A stretch of 64,000 nucleotides of DNA from Ruminococcus sp. (GCA_021202895.1 JAJQCE010000007.1:31853-95852), one strand, 5' to 3'; counted from the first letter of the stretch, positions 31,511 to 41,316 are shown. Made by a program: numbers and translations. Notes: generated by a model from the letters alone, not told the origin.

Positions 31511-33115
31511 TTATGAAAGTCCTGCTCGTTTTCTGTACCATGAGCGTATAAGCTTACCGCTTGAGGTGAGCTGACTTGTGCCTGATTTAATCTTTGCCAG
31601 ATTAGTCCCGCTCTTGAAAGCCGAAGCTGTTTCGCTCTTTGACGATGCCGACCAGTTTACATAGCCGACCTTCTTTGAATCCAGCAGCTTGAGCCATGTT
31701 TTGGTCTGTGTGGAATTGTAGCCGCCGTCGCCTGACGAATTGCAGGTGCCGAACTCTGAAACCAGTATCGGCAGACCGCTTGAGTAGCACTCGGAAAATC
31801 TGGTTCTCAGCCAGTCGGTGTGGGTGTTTGCATAGAAGTGCAGAGCGTAGACTGTGTTCTTGTCTGAAAGGCGGTTGTTCACCACGTCGTCAATGTCCTG
31901 ACTCCAGGTAGGCGTGCCGCAGATAATCAGTGCATCGTCGTCATATTTTCTTATCGCCGCAATAACCTTTTTTGCATACGGCTTGATGTTGCCCGACCAG
32001 GTGACGCCGCTCCCGTTTGGCTCGTTGCAGATTTCGTAAATTATGTTGTTGTAGTTTTTATATCGCTTAGCCATTATCTTAAAGAACTTAATCGCCTCGC
32101 TTTGGTGCGTCTGCGGATTTCCATCGTTAAGAATGTGCCAGTCGATAATCACATACAGCCCCAGTGAAGAAGCCGTTTCCACAGCCTTGTAGATTTTCTT
32201 TCTTGCCTGAAGCGCATAGGCGGAGCTTGTGGTGTAGCCGCCCCATTCCTCCGTGTACATTGCAATTCTGATGGTGTTTATTCCCCAGTCGTCGCGCAAA
32301 ACCTTGAGAGAAGCCTTTGAGAGAATATCCGAGTAGTCCTCCCACATAATTCCGTGCGTTGACATACCGAGAATCTGAAATTTCTTGCCCGACGAATTTA
32401 CAATGTTTGCGCCGCTTACCGAAAGCTGACCGTTAAGCGCAAGCGGAGTAGTCGCCTTTTTGGTCTTTACGCTGATTTTAACTCCCTTGCTGACATAGGT
32501 AACACCGTTCACCGTCTTGTAGGCCTTCACTATATACTTGTAGGTCTTGTTAGGAGTGCGGCTGTTGTCCGTCCATGAGGTGGTGGTCTTAGAGGAAATG
32601 TTCTTGACGCCCTCCCACTTTTTCGTGGAGGAGTTGTAGCGGTAAATCTTGTACCCTGTGCAGGTGGCAACCTTGCTCCATGAAAGCTTTATTCTGGTCT
32701 GCCCGGCGGTAGTCGTCAGATTTGTAACCTTTTTCGGTATAATCTTAAAGGTGAGCTTCTTTGTTCCCGTGTAGCTGCCCTTGCCTGTAACCTTAACGGT
32801 CGCCTTGCCGATTTTGGTGTTGTTTGAATAGCTTACCGTGTAGTCTGTACCCTTTTTAAGCGTCTTGCCATTGTAGGTAACGGTAACGCTAGGCTTGCGA
32901 GCCTTGCCGTTGTAGGTGACGGTAGTTGAGGAAAGCTCAAACTCCGCATTGGTAATTTTCTTAGCGTCAAGCGACACTATAGTAGAATCCGTTTCAGCCG
33001 CAAGAGCCGTAAAGGAGAAGCTCTCTGACGCTATCCCGAAGCACACCACGCTAAAAATTGCAATCAGAATCGTCTTAATCAGTGCACTGCGCATTTTGTT
33101 TAGTTCCATATACAC
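31511..33115 (-). CDS. Secreted GH5-family endoglucanase with N-terminal Ig-like and Fn3 domains
   Basis: Signal peptide; FELSSTTVTYNGKARKPSVTVTYNGKTLKKGTDYTVSYSNNTKIGKATV repeat domain; Fn3; GH5 catalytic NEPNG and SEFGT, VIIDWHIL. Confidence 0.9.
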   Translation of the reverse strand: MYMELNKMRSALIKTILIAIFSVVCFGIASESFSFTALAAETDSTIVSLDAKKITNAEFELSSTTVTYNGKARKPSVTVTYNGKTLKKGTDYTVSYSNNTKIGKATVKVTGKGSYTGTKKLTFKIIPKKVTNLTTTAGQTRIKLSWSKVATCTGYKIYRYNSSTKKWEGVKNISSKTTTSWTDNSRTPNKTYKYIVKAYKTVNGVTYVSKGVKISVKTKKATTPLALNGQLSVSGANIVNSSGKKFQILGMSTHGIMWEDYSDILSKASLKVLRDDWGINTIRIAMYTEEWGGYTTSSAYALQARKKIYKAVETASSLGLYVIIDWHILNDGNPQTHQSEAIKFFKIMAKRYKNYNNIIYEICNEPNGSGVTWSGNIKPYAKKVIAAIRKYDDDALIICGTPTWSQDIDDVVNNRLSDKNTVYALHFYANTHTDWLRTRFSECYSSGLPILVSEFGTCNSSGDGGYNSTQTKTWLKLLDSKKVGYVNWSASSKSETASAFKSGTNLAKIKSGTSQLTSSGKLIRSWYRKRAGLS

Positions 33116-33184
33116 ACACTACCTTTACAGTTAAATCCATAGAACTGCGAATCAGCAATAAAATCTTATTTCTCCATAGTATGA

Positions 33185-33430
33185 CTACCATTTTTCAATG
33201 ACCTCATCGCTTCTAGCTTCTATAATTGACATAATATTTCTCAAAACCTTTGGAGGTATTCGGGAATTGTTGTTGCACAAATAGCATTTGCCTGCTTTGG
33301 TTATCCAAATTTTAGTGGCGTTGCTTTTAGGAGAGCCTTGAGAAACATGAACATGAACAGGTTCTAGCGGCTCATTTTCATTTGCCCAAAAATAAACCCA
33401 GTATGAACCAATTTTAAAGAGTTGAGGCAT
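33185..33430 (-). CDS. DUF4160-like small protein
   Basis: MPQLFKIGSYWVYFWANENEPLEPVHVHVSQG...; matches the recalled DUF4160 pattern (EPxHVHV). Confidence 0.7.
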   Translation of the reverse strand: MPQLFKIGSYWVYFWANENEPLEPVHVHVSQGSPKSNATKIWITKAGKCYLCNNNSRIPPKVLRNIMSIIEARSDEVIEKW

Positions 33431-33686
33431 TTTCAAATTCTCCATCCTGAGAAAATTCAAGAATAAGATGAGCTACAGATTCGATGATTTTCTGATAATA
33501 ATTTATCTCCTCTGAACTAAATCCCTCTATATCCTCCCATGAATACTCAGGTAACCAGCATACAGCATTGTGAAAGCAGTCCGTTTCATCAGGCTTTTCA
33601 ATATAAACCTTAACCCTGCCGTTATCAAGCATTTGAGAGTGTACAATTTCTGTACCGTCAGATAATGTCAAAAACGGATACATCAT
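33414..33686 (-). CDS. Small protein paired with the DUF4160-like gene (DUF2442-like?)
   Basis: 90-aa ORF overlapping the downstream DUF4160-like start; family assignment weak. Confidence 0.55.
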   Translation of the reverse strand: MMYPFLTLSDGTEIVHSQMLDNGRVKVYIEKPDETDCFHNAVCWLPEYSWEDIEGFSSEEINYYQKIIESVAHLILEFSQDGEFENASTL

Positions 33687-33742
33687 TTTTATTTGCCTCC
33701 AAGAAGTTTAAAAAGCTGATAGCTTCGCCTTTACTGATTTAT

Positions 33743-36196
33743 TTACCCCAGTGTAACCTCAACCTTAACCGTTGCACCTGCCTTAGCCGCAGGGATTACG
33801 TTTGAATCAATTTCCTTGCCGTCAACCTTGACGCTCTTTACTCCTTTGCATACGTTGTCAGGATTTTTAACGGTGATGTCGTAGCTTGCGCCTCTGAAGC
33901 TCCTCGTTGCCGTGAAGCCGTTCCACTCGTGAGGAATCGACGGGTCGATTTTCAGTCCGTCATAGTCGGGGATAATTCCTAAAATGTACTGTGAAACCGC
34001 AACAAAGTTCCATGCCGCCGTTCCTGTCAGCCAGCTGTTCTTAGCCTCGCCGTGACGCTTTGCGTCCTTTCCTGCAATCATCTGAGCGTAAACGTAGGGC
34101 TCTGTTCTGTGCAGGTCGGAAATGCTCTCAAGATACGCAGGAGCAATCTTTGAATAGTACTCAAAGGCTCTGTCGCCGTTTCCGATTTTCGCTTCGGCAC
34201 AGATGATCCATGCGTTGTTGTGGCAGAAAATACCTGCATTTTCCTTGTAGCCGGCAGGATAGGTTGAAATCTCGCCGTATTCCTTGTAGTACCTTGTAAA
34301 CGCAGGATTGTTAAGCACAAGACCGTACTTTGAATTTAAGTACTTGTTCACCGAATCCATAGTGAGCTTGTCTTTTCCGTCCTCGCTTCCCAAGCCTGCC
34401 ATAACGGCAAAGCCCTGTGGCTCGATAAATATCTTACCCTCCTCGCACTCGCTTGAGCCAACCTTGTTTCCAAAGTCGTCGTATGCGCGCAAAAACCACT
34501 CGCCGTCAAAGCCGTATTTAAGCGTGTTCTCGTTCATCTTGTCAATTTCAGCCTGAGCGTTCTTTGCTTCCTCGTCAAGTCCTTTGTATTTGCACAGAGC
34601 GACATATTCAGGTCCGATAAACGCCATCATAGCCGCAACCATCACAGATTCCGCCGTGCGGCTGAACTTGTCTGCACCGTACTTCGGAGAGGTGTAGGTC
34701 TGGAAGCTTTCGCCGGGAGCGTCAGAGTGACAGCTAAGGTTGAGGCAGTCGTTCCAGTCGGCTCTCATCGCAAGCGGCAGACCGTGAGGTCCTACATTCT
34801 CAACTACATGGTAGAAGCTCTGCTTGAGATGGTGCATCATAGACTGCGCCTGCTTCGGGTCGTTGTCGTAAGGAACCTGCTCGTCTAAAATCGAGTAGTC
34901 GCCCGTTTCCTTGATGTACTGCGCAGTGGAGAGAATCATCCAGAGCGGGTCGTCCGAGAAGTCGCCGCCGATTTCATCGTTGCCCTTTTTGGTGAGTGGT
35001 TGGTACTGGTGATAGCAGCCGCCGTCAGGAAGCTGGGTAGCTGCCAAATCAAGTATGCGCTCTCTCGCTCTTTCAGGAATCTGATGTACAAAGCCGAGCA
35101 GATCCTGATTGGAATCTCTAAATCCCATGCCTCTGCCTATTCCGCTTTCAAAATAGGACGCAGAGCGCGACATATTAAACGTAACCATGCACTGGTACTG
35201 ATTCCAGATGTTTACCATGCGGTTAAGCTTGTCGTCCGAAGTGTTGACCGTGTACTGTGAAAGCAGGCTGTTCCAGTAGTCCTTAAGCTGAGCAAGCGCC
35301 TTGTCAGCCTTTTGCGGAGTACCCATCTGCTCAATCATCTCATAAGCCTTAGACTTGTTCATGCTGCCATCAGCGTTAAATTTCTTGTCAATGTCATTTT
35401 CAACATAGCCGAGCAGGAAAACAAGCTCCTTGCTCTCGCCAGGGTGAAGCTTGATGTCAAGGCAGTGTGAAGCAATCGGACTCCAGCCGTCCGCAACCGA
35501 ATTTGACGGCTTGCCCTCGACAACGGTCTGAGGATTCTCAAAGCCGTTGTAAAGTCCCATAAATGCTTCTCTGTCGGTATCAAAGCCTGAAATCTTCTCA
35601 TTTACCGTGTAGAAAGCGAAGTGATTGCGGCGCTCCTTGTATTCCGTCTTGTGGAAGATGGTAGAGCCTTCAATTTCAACCTCGCCTGTGTTAAAGTTCC
35701 TCTGGAAGTTGGTAGAATCGTCCTGCGCATTCCAAAGACACCATTCGATAAAGCTAAACAGCTTAAATTTCTTAGTTTCCTCAGAGGTGTTGGTGAGAAC
35801 GACCTTTTGAACCTCACCGTTAAAGTCCTGTGGTACAAAGAAAGTAACCTCCGCTTCAATTCCTGCATCTGAGCCCTTGATAATCGTGTAGCCCATACCG
35901 TGACGGCAGGAATAGCTGTCCAGGTCAGTCTTTACAGGCGACCAGCCAGGCGACCAGAGGTGATTGTCGTCCTTGATGTAGAAATATCTGCCGCCCATAT
36001 CAACGGGAACGTTGTTGTAGCGGTATCTTGTAATGCGGCGCATTCTTGCGTCCTTGTAAAAGTGATAACCTCCCGCCGTGTTTGAAATCAGCGAGAAAAA
36101 TTCCTGTGTTCCGAGATAGTTAATCCACGGATAGGGAGTCTTAGGATTAGTAATGACATACTCCTTGTTTTCATCATCAAAATAGCCAAATTTCAT
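33743..36196 (-). CDS. Cellobiose phosphorylase (GH94)
   Basis: [101 protein letters not shown]. Confidence 0.95.
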   Translation of the reverse strand: MKFGYFDDENKEYVITNPKTPYPWINYLGTQEFFSLISNTAGGYHFYKDARMRRITRYRYNNVPVDMGGRYFYIKDDNHLWSPGWSPVKTDLDSYSCRHGMGYTIIKGSDAGIEAEVTFFVPQDFNGEVQKVVLTNTSEETKKFKLFSFIEWCLWNAQDDSTNFQRNFNTGEVEIEGSTIFHKTEYKERRNHFAFYTVNEKISGFDTDREAFMGLYNGFENPQTVVEGKPSNSVADGWSPIASHCLDIKLHPGESKELVFLLGYVENDIDKKFNADGSMNKSKAYEMIEQMGTPQKADKALAQLKDYWNSLLSQYTVNTSDDKLNRMVNIWNQYQCMVTFNMSRSASYFESGIGRGMGFRDSNQDLLGFVHQIPERARERILDLAATQLPDGGCYHQYQPLTKKGNDEIGGDFSDDPLWMILSTAQYIKETGDYSILDEQVPYDNDPKQAQSMMHHLKQSFYHVVENVGPHGLPLAMRADWNDCLNLSCHSDAPGESFQTYTSPKYGADKFSRTAESVMVAAMMAFIGPEYVALCKYKGLDEEAKNAQAEIDKMNENTLKYGFDGEWFLRAYDDFGNKVGSSECEEGKIFIEPQGFAVMAGLGSEDGKDKLTMDSVNKYLNSKYGLVLNNPAFTRYYKEYGEISTYPAGYKENAGIFCHNNAWIICAEAKIGNGDRAFEYYSKIAPAYLESISDLHRTEPYVYAQMIAGKDAKRHGEAKNSWLTGTAAWNFVAVSQYILGIIPDYDGLKIDPSIPHEWNGFTATRSFRGASYDITVKNPDNVCKGVKSVKVDGKEIDSNVIPAAKAGATVKVEVTLG

Positions 36197-36765
36197 GGTT
36201 ATAAACCATCCTTTCAGTTTTTATCTATTTGCTCGGGCTTACACAAAAGCTCGTTAAGCCCGGAGTTGGGACGAACGAGTAGTTTGTTTCAAGCTTCTCA
36301 CCCTATATATCAAACATGGGGAGTTTGCGTTAGCAAAATCATAGGGCAGACAAGCATAGATGAAAGCTTGAACAAAGCTTTGTGTCTGCCCAGTCGTCCT
36401 AGAGTTTGCCTGCGGCAAACTCCCCAACTTTTGTTAGAGTATTCCGCACTTTGGTTTGAGCTTGCTAAGAATTGACGCAAAGCGGAGCAAAGCAAGCTAA
36501 GCTTGATTGCGAACGCTTGCAATAAATGCAAGGAGGATCAGCTCCGCTGGATTTCAGTGGGGATTAGTTTTTAACCCCCATTGAAAGACAAGATGGACGC
36601 CGCCTAAGAGGCTGGGGACATCGTACATTTATTATATGTAATGGCGTGAAAGTCTTAGTGACGATAATTTACTTAAAATCAGTGACGATGTCGGGGTATG
36701 TCACTATCGTCACTCGGACAGGTTCAAGTCAATGTTCAAACTTCCATTATGCTTTGCCAGACACC
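36197..36765 (-). promoter_or_regulatory. Long hairpin-rich noncoding region upstream of the GH94 gene
   Basis: Inverted repeats at 36234-36262, 36318-36425, 36344-36391, 36402-36422, 36552-36586 and 36657-36719; no supported ORF. Confidence 0.65.
36657..36719 (+). repeat. Palindromic element copy A (with 24-bp internal insertion)
   Basis: AGTGACGATAATTTACTTAAAATCA [24 bp] ATCGTCACTCGGAC. Confidence 0.85.
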
Positions 36766-37797
36766 TCAACTCTTAACTGTAAAAAATCGCTGCCAGCACT
36801 CGAAGCCTTCGCCTTTTTTTAGCTCCTTGTAGCCTGTGATCTCATCTTTGAGCTTAAGGTTGGTACAGTTAATCATTGCCGTCATAGGCTCGGGGCAAAA
36901 GTAGCCGTTGTAGCCTCTGTCGTTCCACATATTCCAGAATTTGTACTCTCTCGAAACCTCGTTGCATAGACGGTGTCCGCTCGCTTTGTCGGTGATAATT
37001 ACTCCGTAAAACGGCTTGCCGTCAAGCGTATTGTCGCAGGCGGTGTACATATCGTTTGAAATCATGTGCAGGGTCGGGCGCATAGAGCCGTTCTTGTAGC
37101 GCAAATCCTTTGTTTCAAGAGGCAAAAGCCGCTCGGTCGGCAGGCAGCGCTTGTCAAGCTCGCACCTTTGCTCAATCGGCACGCTAAGTCGCAGCTTAGT
37201 CTGCTTTGAACCGTGTGTAAGCGGAGCGTTAATGCAGGTGTGAGTGCAGATTGAAACGGGGAGTCGCTTGTCGGACAAATTTTCAAGCTTAACTCTGTGC
37301 GTCAAGCCGTCCTCTGAAAGCTCAAATGTATATGTAATTTTAAAGTCGAGCGGAAAGCAAGCGTACATTTTGTCAGCTTCTGAATGTGTAAACGAGGTAA
37401 CCAGCACAGCTCTTTCGCTGTCCGCCTCCATGCGTTCAACGGTATGCTCTCGCTTGTGAACCCAGCCGTGCAGGTGATTGCCAAGCTTTGTTTCATTGAC
37501 GGGGAGATGGTATTCGCCATCGGAGGTTTTCAGAAGTCCGCCGTCAAAGCGATTCGGCAGGTAGAGTGTAGGAAGTCCCCAGATTTCCCGAGCCTTGTCA
37601 ATCTGCTTTGCCGTGCAGTCCTCGCTGTACCTAAAAATCTCCATGTTGGTCTCGCTGTCGTACATTCTCCACACAGAGCTGCCAAATTTCGAAGAAACAA
37701 CAGCCATATATCTGCCACAGACAAGCCGTACGCAGTCAACACCCTTCATCACACATTTTTCAGCTGCACAATTTACGCTCATAGACTGCTCCCCCAT
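36766..37797 (-). CDS. Aldose 1-epimerase-like protein
   Basis: GalM-like fold signatures: ETKLGNHLHGWVH, FELSEDGLTHRVKLENLSDKRLPVSICTHTCIN, PEPMTAMINCTNLK. Confidence 0.75.
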   Translation of the reverse strand: MGEQSMSVNCAAEKCVMKGVDCVRLVCGRYMAVVSSKFGSSVWRMYDSETNMEIFRYSEDCTAKQIDKAREIWGLPTLYLPNRFDGGLLKTSDGEYHLPVNETKLGNHLHGWVHKREHTVERMEADSERAVLVTSFTHSEADKMYACFPLDFKITYTFELSEDGLTHRVKLENLSDKRLPVSICTHTCINAPLTHGSKQTKLRLSVPIEQRCELDKRCLPTERLLPLETKDLRYKNGSMRPTLHMISNDMYTACDNTLDGKPFYGVIITDKASGHRLCNEVSREYKFWNMWNDRGYNGYFCPEPMTAMINCTNLKLKDEITGYKELKKGEGFECWQRFFTVKS

Positions 37798-37853
37798 AAA
37801 GAATTTTTAAGAAAAATCATTCTTTTTCTAACAAAAAAATAATCTCTCTAGTA

Positions 37854-37882
37854 AGTATAACACATTTACTCACAAATTTCAA
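37854..37882 (-). promoter_or_regulatory. Predicted promoter of the epimerase-like gene
   Basis: Minus strand TTGAAA-N17-TATACT. Confidence 0.65.
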
Positions 37883-38070
37883 GAGTTTTTTTGTACAAAA
37901 TTAAAAGAGATTTGAATTTTTGTAAGCGAAAATATTTCAAAACCATTGCAAAAAAATTCATCTTATGGTACAAAAGTTGGTAAGAAAGTTAGTTCTTTTT
38001 AGAACAAAAGTTCTTACAGGTAAGCAAAGAAACTGAGGAACCCGAACAAAGGATAGAACCCACCCAGTCC

Positions 38071-38110
38071 GTCCGAGTGACGATATGATTTTAAGTAAAT
38101 TATCGTCACT
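38071..38110 (-). repeat. Palindromic element copy B (inverted relative to copy A)
   Basis: Reverse complement AGTGACGATAATTTACTTAAAATCATATCGTCACTCGGAC matches copy A over 39 nt. Confidence 0.85.
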
Positions 38111-38128
38111 AACTGCTTTAGGCTCTTT

Positions 38129-39373
38129 CTACTTCGTATTCTGATTAACATACCTCGTGTGAAGCTTTGAGTATACTAGCTTTTGACTGGAATAAAGTCC
38201 GTAGCTGCCGGAGAGCATATAGCTTACACAGCAAGCCGCCGCAAAGAGAATTATTCCCTGCGAGCCGAAAAGCTCCAGACTTAGGAAGATTGAGGCGACA
38301 GGGCAGTTTACTACTGCGCAGAAGAGTGCGGCTACTCCCACAGCCGCTCCAAAGCCTGCGTCAAGCCCGAAAAGCGGAGCGACAACACAGCCCAGAGCTG
38401 CGCCTATGAACATTGTCGGCACGATTTCACCGCCCTTGAAGCCACAGCCGATTGTGACGGCGGTAAAGACAATTTTCAGCAGAAAGGCAAGCGGCTTGGC
38501 TTCGCCCTGCAATATAGCGCGCTCAATAATTTCACTTCCTGCACCGTTGTAGTCGGTCGTTCGCAGGAGAAGCGTAAGTATCACAATTATAAGTCCGCCG
38601 ACAGCTGCACGGAGATATTTGTTTTTTATTCTCTCGCTAAATTCCTTGTGAGCTGTTTTCATGGCGACACAGAAAATTATGCTTACACCTGCGCAGACAA
38701 CAGCAAGCAGGCAGACTTTAAGCAGCGTAAGCGGACTTAAATCAGGTACACTAGCAAGCTCAAAGCGTGTAGGCTCGGTTTTCATCAGCAAGGAAATTCC
38801 ATAGGCGGTGAGAGCCGAAACCATGCAGGGAACAAGTGCGGCATAGTAGATTATTCCAACGCTTATTACCTCCATCGCAAAGAAGCAGGCGGTTAGCGGA
38901 GTTCCGAAAAGTGAAGCGAACAGCGCGCTCATTCCGCACATGACGTCAAGCCCTAAATCCTCCTTGTCGATTTTAAAAAGCTCGCCGATTCGACCTCCTA
39001 TGCTCCCTCCAAGCTGCAAAGCCGCTCCCTCTCGTCCTGCCGAGCCGCCGAAAAGGTGGGTGATACAGGTTGAAATGAAAATGAGCGGTGCAATTCTCAG
39101 CGGCACATGGTCTTTTGTGCGCACAGAATCGATAATGACGTTAGTTCCACCGTCATCGTGTAAGCCGAAAATGTGGTAGAGCCAGGTGATTAAAGCCCCT
39201 GCAAGCGGAAGCGCAAAAATTATGTACTCGTGGCTCTGCCGAAAGTAGGTAGCGGCGTTGACAGAAATATGAAAAAGCGAGCCGACAAATCCGCCGACTA
39301 CGCCAGTTACAGAAGCAATCACTGTCCACTTTAAAAACGTACCGAGATAGCTCCCGGCGGACAGTGACCCCAC
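38129..39373 (-). CDS. CLC-type anion channel/antiporter, possibly CLC-F fluoride/proton antiporter clade; N-terminus possibly frameshifted
   Basis: GSAGREGAALQLGGSIGGRIG, GCGFKGGEIVPTMFIGAALG; GGTNVIID in place of GSGIPE. Confidence 0.8.
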   Translation of the reverse strand: MGSLSAGSYLGTFLKWTVIASVTGVVGGFVGSLFHISVNAATYFRQSHEYIIFALPLAGALITWLYHIFGLHDDGGTNVIIDSVRTKDHVPLRIAPLIFISTCITHLFGGSAGREGAALQLGGSIGGRIGELFKIDKEDLGLDVMCGMSALFASLFGTPLTACFFAMEVISVGIIYYAALVPCMVSALTAYGISLLMKTEPTRFELASVPDLSPLTLLKVCLLAVVCAGVSIIFCVAMKTAHKEFSERIKNKYLRAAVGGLIIVILTLLLRTTDYNGAGSEIIERAILQGEAKPLAFLLKIVFTAVTIGCGFKGGEIVPTMFIGAALGCVVAPLFGLDAGFGAAVGVAALFCAVVNCPVASIFLSLELFGSQGIILFAAACCVSYMLSGSYGLYSSQKLVYSKLHTRYVNQNTK

Positions 39374-39440
39374 CTTAAATTTTCGCCTGACCCTCTGAAC
39401 ATGAAAATACCCCTAACTCCTAACTCTTACAACTCCAAGC

Positions 39441-39815
39441 TCAACGTTCCGCTATAACCTCAACCTCTACAAGCACGTCCTTCGGCAGCTGCTTTGCCGC
39501 AACGCATGAGCGTGCTGGCTTTGAAGTGAAATATTTGCCGTAAACCTCGTTGAAGCTGGCGAAATCGCTCATTTCCTTTAGGAAGCAAACCGTCTTGACC
39601 GCCTTGTCAATGCTTGTTCCAGCCGCCTCGAGAAGATTAGAGAGATTTTTGCACACCTGCTCGGTCTGCCCCTCGATGGTGTCCGCCTCAACCTCTCCCG
39701 ATTCGGGATTTATCGCTATCTGACCAGATGTGAAAACTAAATTTCCTACAACCTTAGCCTGTGAATAGGGTCCTATTGCGTCAGGTGCGTTCTTCGTGTA
39801 AATTGTCTCTGCCAT
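39441..39815 (-). CDS. ridA: RidA family reactive intermediate/imine deaminase
   Basis: MAETIYTKNAPDAIGPYSQAKVVGNLVFTSGQIAINPESGE...PARSCVAAKQLPKDVLVEVEVIA. Confidence 0.95.
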   Translation of the reverse strand: MAETIYTKNAPDAIGPYSQAKVVGNLVFTSGQIAINPESGEVEADTIEGQTEQVCKNLSNLLEAAGTSIDKAVKTVCFLKEMSDFASFNEVYGKYFTSKPARSCVAAKQLPKDVLVEVEVIAER

Positions 39816-39850
39816 AATTATCAAGCTCCTTTAAATTTGTGTTTAACCTT

Positions 39851-41050
39851 CTACCTGTTGACTATATTAAATCCTGCCTGTGTAAGCGCAGCTCTGATTT
39901 CATTTATATGCTCAAAGTTCCTCGTTTCAAGCACGATTCTGAGAATACAGTCGGTGATGTCGCTGTCCTCGCTTGCTCTCTCGTGGTGTATGCTGACAAC
40001 GTTTCCGCCCAAGTCCGCAAGTATCTGCGAAACCCCCTTGAGCTGTCCAGGCTTGTCCTCAAGCTGAATAGCAAGCGTGTCGGAGCGACCCGACTTGAGA
40101 AGTCCTCGCTTGATTACCCTTGAGAGGATAGTAACGTCAATGTTTCCGCCTGAAACCAAGCAAACCACCTTTTTGCCCTTGACGGGAACCTTGTTGAACA
40201 TAGCCGCCGCCACAGCGACTGCGCCTGCTCCCTCAGAAATGAGCTTGTGCTGCTCGATAAGCGCAAGTATCGCCGATGAAATTTCATCCTCTGAAACGGT
40301 GACAACCTCGTCCACATATTCCTTGCAGTATTTAAAGGTGTTCTCGCCAGGCTCTTTTACCTGAATACCGTCAGCGATGGTAGAAACCGAATCAAGGCAA
40401 AGAATTTTGTCCTCTCTCAGCGATTCCACCATAGAAGCCGCACCCTTAGCCTGCACGCCGTAGACCTTTATGTCAGGCTTGAGCGATTTAAGCGCAAATG
40501 CAACGCCTGAAATAAGTCCGCCGCCGCCGACAGGAACAATCACAGCGTCAATGTCGCCCATCTCCTCGAGAAGCTCCAGTCCGATAGTACCCTGCCCCGC
40601 AATGACATTCTCATCGTCAAACGGGTGAATAAAGGTGTAGTTCTTTTCGTCACGAAGCTGCAATGCCTTTGAATAAGCGTCATCGTAGACTCCAGGAACG
40701 AGGCAGATTTCAGCTCCGTAGCTCCTTGTCGCCTCAACCTTGGAAATAGGTGCGCCGTCAGGCAGGCAGATTACCGCCTTGATACCGCTGCGCTGTGCGG
40801 CAAGAGCCACTCCCTGCGCATGATTTCCAGCCGAACAGGCGATAACTCCATGCTTTTTCTCCTCATCGCTTAGCTGCGAGATTTTATAGTATGCACCTCT
40901 TACCTTAAATGAGCCTGTTATCTGCAAATTTTCAGGCTTAAGGTAAATATCCGCCTCAGGATTTATCTTAGCTGCGCGAATACACTGCGTGGGGTGCAAA
41001 ACCTCCTTAAGCACGTGCGAAGCCTTGTATATCTTGTCAAGAGTAAGCAT
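39851..41050 (-). CDS. ilvA: Threonine ammonia-lyase (with C-terminal ACT-like domain)
   Basis: PLP motif ENLQITGSFKVRGAYYK; SAGNHAQGVAL; VPVGGGGLISG; C-terminal ACT-like region. Confidence 0.93.
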   Translation of the reverse strand: MLTLDKIYKASHVLKEVLHPTQCIRAAKINPEADIYLKPENLQITGSFKVRGAYYKISQLSDEEKKHGVIACSAGNHAQGVALAAQRSGIKAVICLPDGAPISKVEATRSYGAEICLVPGVYDDAYSKALQLRDEKNYTFIHPFDDENVIAGQGTIGLELLEEMGDIDAVIVPVGGGGLISGVAFALKSLKPDIKVYGVQAKGAASMVESLREDKILCLDSVSTIADGIQVKEPGENTFKYCKEYVDEVVTVSEDEISSAILALIEQHKLISEGAGAVAVAAAMFNKVPVKGKKVVCLVSGGNIDVTILSRVIKRGLLKSGRSDTLAIQLEDKPGQLKGVSQILADLGGNVVSIHHERASEDSDITDCILRIVLETRNFEHINEIRAALTQAGFNIVNR

Positions 41051-41272
41051 AATCTATCAACATCCTTTTAAAGTGAAAATTTCGCTCATACACTTTAATT
41101 TTACTCTCCTACATTGCGCTTTGTCAATAGATATTTTATGAACACTTCTTTAAAACAGCAGCTCGCTGCACACTGGGCTTGCTCTAGCCTTTGTTATAGC
41201 TTTATTTTAGTTAGATTGGCTGTTATACCACATTAAAAAACTAGCTTTTTTGCTGGATTTTTCGACAGACAA

Positions 41273-41298
41273 GGACGCCGAACATTAGCTCGGCGTCC
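41273..41298 (-). terminator. Possible terminator after rpoC
   Basis: GGACGCCGA-N8-TCGGCGTCC 9-bp stem just after rpoC; U-tract weak. Confidence 0.5.
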
Positions 41299-41316
41299 TA
41301 TACTTTTCAGCTTGAT

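Noticed and set aside
39374-39440. Fluoride riboswitch upstream of the CLC gene
   Set aside because: Spacer is short and the characteristic fluoride riboswitch sequence was not seen.
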